DNA of 26,382 bases from an uncultured Succinivibrio sp. (GTDB lineage Bacteria; Pseudomonadota; Gammaproteobacteria; Enterobacterales; Succinivibrionaceae). Every line of letters starts with the position of its first letter. The first letter of the stretch is position 1. Made by a program: the position numbers and the translations under genes. Location: NCBI GenBank assembly GCA_900754255.1, contig CAAECI010000039.1:1-26382 (forward strand), given 5' to 3'. Below, in pieces: positions 23,530 to 26,382 of this stretch. The notes beneath the pieces were generated by a model. The model did not search any database, was not told the DNA's origin, and saw only the letters and a list, made by a program, of their open reading frames with translations.

Positions 23530-24381
23530 CATCTGGGTAACGGCTTTCAGGAGGGGGTGATCCCGTTTGTAACCTTAATGGTGGTAAGCTTCATCGGCTT
23601 TCTTTTAGTAGACAAGCTTCCCAATATGCTGGCTGCCATCATATCACCTGCGACCAACGGGGCGGGTATTTCCATAGGCGGCTTTGCTACCGTTACGGGT
23701 ATGCAAACTGCGGCCAAGTCTATGGCCGGAGCCGCTTCAGCTATGGACACGGCGGCAGTAAAGCTCGTGCCGCCGGCGGGGCAATGGGCTCCGTTTTAGG
23801 CGGAGTCATGGCCGCCACCGGACATCCAGGTATGAGAACCGGCATGAAGATCAATCAACAAATGGCCTCCTCAAATATTCATGAGCAATTAATTAAAGCA
23901 GCAGGGCTTGGAGCAGGGTAAGTCCGATGCCGAGGCTGAAAAATATGCAGATCAACAAACAGATGCTTTCAGTCGCAATGCCAAGAATTCGGCTGCTAAC
24001 TATGCAAAACGCGGTATGTCTGCCTCCGCCGCCGCTACCACTGCCATGCGCGAACAATGTCGCAGCTTCGATGTAAGCTACGGCGGTCCTAAGAGCTCAC
24101 ATGCAATAGAAGGCAGTAATTCCTCAACGGAGGAAAACTCCATTAAGGCAGGAGGAGGCAGGCAAAATTTTAACGGAGGCGGAAGCAGTAATGAGGCTCC
24201 TTCCGCCGATGTCGGAGCCTCACAGGGAATGAATAATTGGGCCCGGGAAAGCGTGAAAAACGGTGACTCCTCAGGGGCTCCCGAAAACGCCTATCAAAAC
24301 ATAAAGGATGTACATAAAGATCCGATCAACGAAGATCCTGCAACCGATATGAATGCTCAGGGACCTGAACATATAGGCTAG
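23530..24381 (+). pseudogene. trbL-like conjugation gene remnant, frameshifted
   Basis: Three overlapping frames seem to be one decayed gene. Frame one (to 23799) has G-F-Q-E-G-V-I-P-F-V-T-L-M-V-V-S-F-I-G-F-L-L, a membrane helix, then Gly/Ala/Met-rich text. After about 23757 the sense moves to the next frame (A-R-A-A-G-G-A-M-G-S-V-L-G-G-V-M-A-A-T-G, stop at 23919-23921). From about 23893 it moves again to L-E-Q-G-K-S-D-A-E-A-E-K-Y-A-D-Q-Q-T-D-A-F, ending at 24381 with a Ser/Gly/Asn-rich tail. A Gly/Ala-rich post-membrane region and a soluble low-complexity tail fit TrbL/VirB6-type proteins. The N-terminal membrane part is missing; bases 23434-23529 hold no recognisable remains. Two frameshifts and a truncation make it non-functional. 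Confidence 0.5.
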
Positions 24382-24389
24382 GGCAAGGC

Positions 24390-24418
24390 TTGAAATTCAG
24401 CTGCTTTGTAACTATTAT
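24390..24418 (+). promoter_or_regulatory. Antisense-RNA promoter, repeat copy A
   Basis: TTGAAA (24390-24395), a 17-bp spacer, TATTAT (24413-24418). The same hexamers and spacing occur in copies B and C although the spacer sequence of this copy differs. Confidence 0.75.
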
Positions 24419-24458
24419 TGGGGATGAGCAGGGGCTCGCGCCCCCGCTCTGTCGGTTC

Positions 24459-24524
24459 TTAATACACAGGTGTGCTAACCATTAAAAGTATCAGAACCAA
24501 CAAGATTAACAGTGTGACTTTCAA
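24459..24524 (-). pseudogene. Ibs-like hydrophobic peptide, copy A (start region destroyed)
   Basis: A 21-codon frame, K-V-T-L-L-I-L-L-V-L-I-L-L-M-V-S-T-P-V-Y after the first codon. The start codon position is TTG instead of ATG, and the AGGAG site seen in copies B and C is absent because unrelated sequence begins at the start codon. It should not be translated, yet the coding part is as well preserved as in the other copies, so the disruption is probably recent. Confidence 0.65.
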
Positions 24525-24627
24525 AGACACGAGCAGAGAGCTCACCGCCGAGCACTTCAACGTCAGCACGAGAACGATTAGAAAATATATCGCTGAGTTT
24601 AGAAAACTGTCTTTGGGAGAAGAATAA
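24525..24627 (+). pseudogene. Helix-turn-helix protein fragment
   Basis: The 3' end of a frame that starts inside the repeat. It reads S-R-E-L-T-A-E-H-F-N-V-S-T-R-T-I-R-K-Y-I-A-E-F-R-K-L and stops at 24625-24627. L-T-A-E-x-F-N-V-S-T-R-T-I-R-K-Y-I is a textbook helix-turn-helix. A regulator or transposase N-terminus is possible; the rest is missing. The next gene starts 1 bp after the stop, so this was an operon. Confidence 0.5.
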
Positions 24628-24628
24628 A

Positions 24629-24873
24629 ATGAGTGAAAAGGATTACGTTTTAAAAACGTTGAAATACCTTGAGAATGCTTTTAAATATCTTATAGGCTTG
24701 CGATCGTTGTCTTCTTAGCATTTAATTATGACGGTTCTATGATCTCTATTATGGCAACTGTCCTAGTTGTAGTTTGTGTGGCTGGATTAATTTATATCGC
24801 ATATCAATTAAGAAAGTATTTAAATAAGAAAGTATTTAAAAAAATTGAGGAGGTTATAAGATGTTTCCTTTAG
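24629..24873 (+). pseudogene. Small membrane protein with a frameshift
   Basis: ATG behind GGGAGA. The frame starts M-S-E-K-D-Y-V-L-K-T-L-K-Y-L and stops early at a TAG near 24720. One base added near 24700 (G-C-T-T-G-G-C-G for the present GCTTGCG) joins it to an ~55-residue stretch with two hydrophobic segments (A-I-V-V-F-L-A-F and M-A-T-V-L-V-V-V-C-V-A-G-L-I-Y-I-A) and a Lys-rich tail ending at 24873. The restored product would have about 80 residues. Its end overlaps the next start codon by 13 bp. Function unknown. Confidence 0.5.
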
Positions 24874-24950
24874 CTTTTTATACGATCATCTTTGCGGTTG
24901 TCTCGATCGTCGCTTGCATATTGTATGTAGTAACTCCAATTGACGATTAA
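24861..24950 (+). CDS. 29-residue membrane peptide with strong ribosome binding site
   Basis: M-F-P-L-A-F-Y-T-I-I-F-A-V-V-S-I-V-A-C then I-L-Y-V-V-T-P-I-D-D. One membrane helix and an acidic C-terminus. GAGGAGG (24847-24853) lies 7 nt before the ATG, the best ribosome binding site in this region, and a strong terminator follows 27 bp after the stop. Too short for standard gene finders, but signal quality argues it is translated. It overlaps the frameshifted membrane gene. Function unknown; small toxin, regulator of a membrane partner, or leader are all possible. Confidence 0.55.
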   Translation: MFPLAFYTIIFAVVSIVACILYVVTPIDD

Positions 24951-24976
24951 TTACAGTTTTATTTAAATAATAATAA

Positions 24977-25010
24977 AAAAGCACTCAAAAGCCTGAGTGC
25001 TTTTGTTTTT
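24977..25010 (+). terminator. Rho-independent terminator after the 29-residue peptide
   Basis: An 11-bp stem AAAAGCACTCA / TGAGTGCTTTT with a 6-nt loop, then GTTTTT. It marks the right part of the segment inserted into repeat copy A. Confidence 0.9.
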
Positions 25011-25016
25011 ATAAAA

Positions 25017-25140
25017 GGTTGAACATTGGCCGTGTTCTGCCTCAGATGAGGTACAGAACCACCCTGTTCTGAAAGTCTTCAGAACGTCATTATTTTAGCA
25101 AAATACAATTCTAATATTGAGCAAAGATTTTCTTGCTTAA
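25017..25140 (+). repeat. Repeat copy A, right part (structured leader block)
   Basis: This block (GGTTGAACATT at its left edge) recurs at 25346 and 25676, spaced 329 and 330 bp. It holds hairpin GTTCTG-CCTC...GAGG-TA-CAGAAC (25034-25059), hairpin GTTCTGAA / TTCAGAAC (25066-25085) followed by GTCATTATTTTAG, and a 43-bp AT-rich stretch also kept in copy B. On the minus strand TGCTAAAAT (25100-25092) looks like an extended -10 for the toxin mRNA. In copy A it is cut off from its peptide gene. Confidence 0.85.
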
Positions 25141-25165
25141 AAGGAATTTTTCGGCTTGAGAGAGC

Positions 25166-25194
25166 TTGAAAAATTGAGGGTTTATTCCTATTAT
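25166..25194 (+). promoter_or_regulatory. Antisense-RNA promoter, repeat copy B
   Basis: TTGAAA (25166-25171), 17-bp spacer, TATTAT (25189-25194). Confidence 0.75.
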
Positions 25195-25199
25195 TAGGG

Positions 25200-25424
25200 A
25201 TGAGCGGAGGCTCGCGCCCCCGCTCGTGGTTCTTAGTACACTGGCGTGTTAACCATTAAAAGTACCAGAACCAGGATTATTAACAAAACGGCTTTCATAC
25301 AGCCTCCTTGTCAAAAATCAAAACTAGCCCTAATACCTCACCTTTGGTTGAACATTGCAGTGTTCTGCCTCAGATGAGGTACAGAACCACCCTGTTCTGA
25401 AGTTCTTCAGAACGTCATCATTTT
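25200..25424 (+). ncRNA. Sib-like antisense RNA, copy B
   Basis: Expected RNA of about 225 nt. It starts with hairpin GAGCGGAGGC / GCCCCCGCTC (25202-25225), is fully complementary to toxin frame B, its ribosome binding site and its leader, and ends at hairpin GTTCTGAA / TTCAGAAC (25394-25413) with GTCATCATTTT after it. Position 5 of the first stem is G-C here and A-T in copy C, a compensatory change. Ends are inferred. Confidence 0.6.
25233..25298 (-). CDS. Ibs-like type I toxin peptide, copy B
   Basis: A 21-residue peptide: M-K-A-V-L-L-I-I-L-V-L-V-L-L, then M-V-N-T-P-V-Y. Almost all residues are Leu, Ile or Val after one Lys, and it ends in Tyr. E. coli Ibs toxins (18-19 residues) have the same make-up: M-M-(K/R), an Ile/Leu/Val run, then S-F-x-x-Y. 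They depolarise the membrane and are silenced by Sib RNAs encoded opposite. AAGGAGG lies 4 nt ahead of the ATG, so it is translatable. The antisense promoter on the other strand completes a type I toxin-antitoxin design. Homology to Ibs is not proven, since such short Leu-rich peptides can converge. Probable mRNA start is near 25413, behind TGCTAAAAT. Confidence 0.7.
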   Translation of the reverse strand: MKAVLLIILVLVLLMVNTPVY

Positions 25425-25467
25425 AGCAAAATACAATTCTAATATTGAGCAAAGATTTTCTTGCTTG
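25346..25467 (+). repeat. Repeat copy B, structured leader block
   Basis: Same block as at 25017. Hairpins at 25362-25387 and 25394-25413, extended -10 TGCTAAAAT on the minus strand at 25428-25420, and the 43-bp AT-rich stretch. A single change in the second hairpin loop (GTTC for AGTC) leaves the stem intact. One full unit (leader block, spacer, antisense promoter, hairpin, peptide gene) is ~330 bp. Confidence 0.85.
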
Positions 25468-25493
25468 AAAGGGAATTCTTGAGTTGAGAAAAC

Positions 25494-25522
25494 TTGAAAA
25501 TTTGGGGATTTATTCCTATTAT
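25494..25522 (+). promoter_or_regulatory. Antisense-RNA promoter, repeat copy C
   Basis: TTGAAA (25494-25499), 17-bp spacer, TATTAT (25517-25522). Confidence 0.75.
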
Positions 25523-25528
25523 TAGGGT

Positions 25529-25756
25529 TGAGCAGGGGCTCGCGCCCCTGCTCTGTTGGTTCTTAATACACTGGCATGGAAACCAATAGAAGTATAAGAA
25601 CCAAGCTGATGATTAGTACGGTCTTCATAAAAAGATCTCCTAAACATAATCAACAAGAGTTCCTACCTCATCTTTGGTTGAACATTCGCAGTGCTCTGCC
25701 TCAGATGAGGTACAGAACCACCCTGTTCTGAAAGTCTTCAGAACAAAATCATTTTA
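25529..25756 (+). ncRNA. Sib-like antisense RNA, copy C
   Basis: Expected RNA of about 225 nt. First hairpin GAGCAGGGGC / GCCCCTGCTC is a perfect 10-bp stem (25530-25553). It runs through the complement of toxin frame C and ends after hairpin GTTCTGAA / TTCAGAAC (25725-25744) and AAAATCATTTTA. The U-run is weaker than in copies A and B. Confidence 0.6.
25563..25628 (-). CDS. Ibs-like type I toxin peptide, copy C
   Basis: A 21-residue peptide: M-K-T-V-L-I-I-S-L-V-L-I-L-L, then L-V-S-M-P-V-Y. It keeps the M-K-x-V start, Ile/Leu/Val core and P-V-Y end of copy B while differing at several positions, so the amino-acid pattern is conserved beyond the DNA. AGGAG sits 8 nt before the ATG. The antisense RNA promoter C lies on the other strand past its 3' end. 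Its own promoter is less clear than in copy B, because the minus-strand sequence is GGCTAAAAT and the unit ends there. Confidence 0.68.
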   Translation of the reverse strand: MKTVLIISLVLILLLVSMPVY

Positions 25757-25758
25757 GC
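25676..25758 (+). repeat. Repeat copy C, leader block (right end of the array)
   Basis: Hairpins at 25693-25718 (GCTCTG pairs with CAGAAC through one G-U) and 25725-25744. The identity with copies A and B ends at TTTTAGC (25752-25758); the 43-bp AT-rich stretch is missing and the Fic gene starts 6 bp later. Confidence 0.85.
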
Positions 25759-25764
25759 CAATAT

Positions 25765-26313
25765 ATGCATGTATTCCCAGATCAATTCAATGTGCCGTTA
25801 AAAACGAATATTTTGTTGGCTGAATGTCTGTTAGTAGATTTTGTGTACGAGCAGGCTAATCTTGAGGGGATAAGCTGTAGCTTGGCAGATACCAATGATA
25901 TTTTGAAAAATCTAAAATCTCCGGCAACAATAAAGCCTAAAGATATTTCAAAAATCTGGTTTTTACGTGACGCTTGGAAATATTTATTCGATCATCTCGA
26001 AACAGAGTCGAATTTGTTTTTTGCCAAGGAAATTCAATCAATAGTGGCTCGCGCAGATGTAGATTATCGGTATTTGGGAAGGATCAGACAAGACGCGGTT
26101 TGGGTTTCCGGAACAAAACATTATCAACCTCCAATACCATCCTCAGAAGATATTAATAAACTGGAACATAAGCTTAGGATAGATCCCACTGACAATATCA
26201 CCGAACAAGCGGTAGATGCCGGGGTGTATTTGATGCGTATGCAACCGTTCATGGACGGAAATAAAAGAGTCGCGAATTTTTTGATCAATAAAATTTTAAT
26301 TACGGCAACCTGA
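25765..26313 (+). CDS. Fic-domain protein with Gln in place of catalytic His, short C-terminus
   Basis: A 182-residue Fic-family protein. N-terminal A-N-L-E-G-I-S (31-37) corresponds to the S-S-x-I-E-G block that carries the inhibitory Glu of class II Fic proteins. The middle L-R-D-A-W-K-Y-L and V-S-G-T-K-H-Y-Q-P-P-I-P (114-125, flap) fit. The signature is Q-P-F-M-D-G-N-K-R (160-168), where active Fic AMP-transferases have H-P-F-x-D-G-N. I recall subfamilies with Gln here, so this may not be decay. The protein ends only 14 residues after the signature, losing the last helix of the Fic core. Two adjacent stops (TGATGA) end it, so truncation is likely. There is no good ribosome binding site. 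Codon use is more AT-rich than the chromosomal genes, which suggests transfer. Confidence 0.65.
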   Translation: MHVFPDQFNVPLKTNILLAECLLVDFVYEQANLEGISCSLADTNDILKNLKSPATIKPKDISKIWFLRDAWKYLFDHLETESNLFFAKEIQSIVARADVDYRYLGRIRQDAVWVSGTKHYQPPIPSSEDINKLEHKLRIDPTDNITEQAVDAGVYLMRMQPFMDGNKRVANFLINKILITAT

Positions 26314-26382
26314 TGAAACGATAAAGATCACACTTTTATAGATTTCATTGGGTTGTCAAATAGTTAAACAAAAGGGCTTAAC

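Larger units (their letters stand above)
24425..25010 (+). ncRNA. Disrupted antisense RNA, copy A, reading into the inserted cassette
   Basis: Expected transcript from the copy A promoter. It opens with the conserved hairpin GAGCAGGGGC / GCCCCCGCTC (24426-24449, one A-C mismatch), crosses the complement of toxin frame A, and then enters foreign sequence, with the first strong terminator at 24977-25010. It has lost the parts complementary to the toxin leader. Boundaries are inferred from promoter and terminator. Confidence 0.4.

Noticed and set aside
25017..25758. CRISPR array
   Set aside because: The units are ~330 bp and contain promoters and small genes; there are no short direct repeats with unique spacers.

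Overview
The window comes from an anaerobic gammaproteobacterium, most likely a member of the Succinivibrionaceae or a close relative. CRP, FabA, GalU, YciB, PanF with YhdT, and Lon are all clearly gammaproteobacterial. They sit beside genes typical of gut anaerobes: rubrerythrin, a Nif-type NifU/NifS pair, a GGGtGRT protein with its Fe-S scaffold partner, and a zinc operon whose binding protein looks Firmicutes-like. The taxonomic call is inference from gene content.

Layout. Bases 1-4945 read rightward: the end of nifU, nifS, a terminator, then hisC-aroA (aromatic amino acid and shikimate steps) and an exported protein of unknown function. Bases 5012-10665 read leftward: rubrerythrin; a translationally coupled zinc-uptake operon (small Cys/His membrane protein, znuA, znuC, znuB, and an exported DUF1980-like protein); fabA; and crp. 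The Fe-S scaffold/GGGtGRT operon (10951-12662) reads rightward from a promoter with a perfect 9-3-9 palindrome. Bases 12752-22557 read leftward: a small exported repeat protein, an MdtG-like efflux pump, panF and yhdT, galU and yciB, a putative lipoprotein, an exported protein with RelA/SpoT-synthetase-like motifs, and lon behind a sigma-32-type promoter.

The accessory part starts at about 22750. It opens with remnants of a Trb-type conjugation module: trbJ-like with an internal stop, trbL-like with frameshifts. Next is a tandem array of three ~330-bp units (24390-25758). Each unit carries, on the minus strand, a 21-codon reading frame for a very hydrophobic peptide resembling the Ibs toxins of E. 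coli. On the plus strand each has a TTGAAA-N17-TATTAT promoter and a 5' hairpin for an RNA that is antisense to the peptide gene. This is the architecture of an Ibs/Sib-like type I toxin-antitoxin system and is the most interesting object in the window. The first copy is split by ~490 bp carrying a helix-turn-helix fragment, a frameshifted membrane protein and an intact-looking 29-aa membrane peptide. A short Fic-domain protein with Gln in place of the catalytic His closes the window.

All assignments come from reading the sequence and from memory of protein families. No database search was run.
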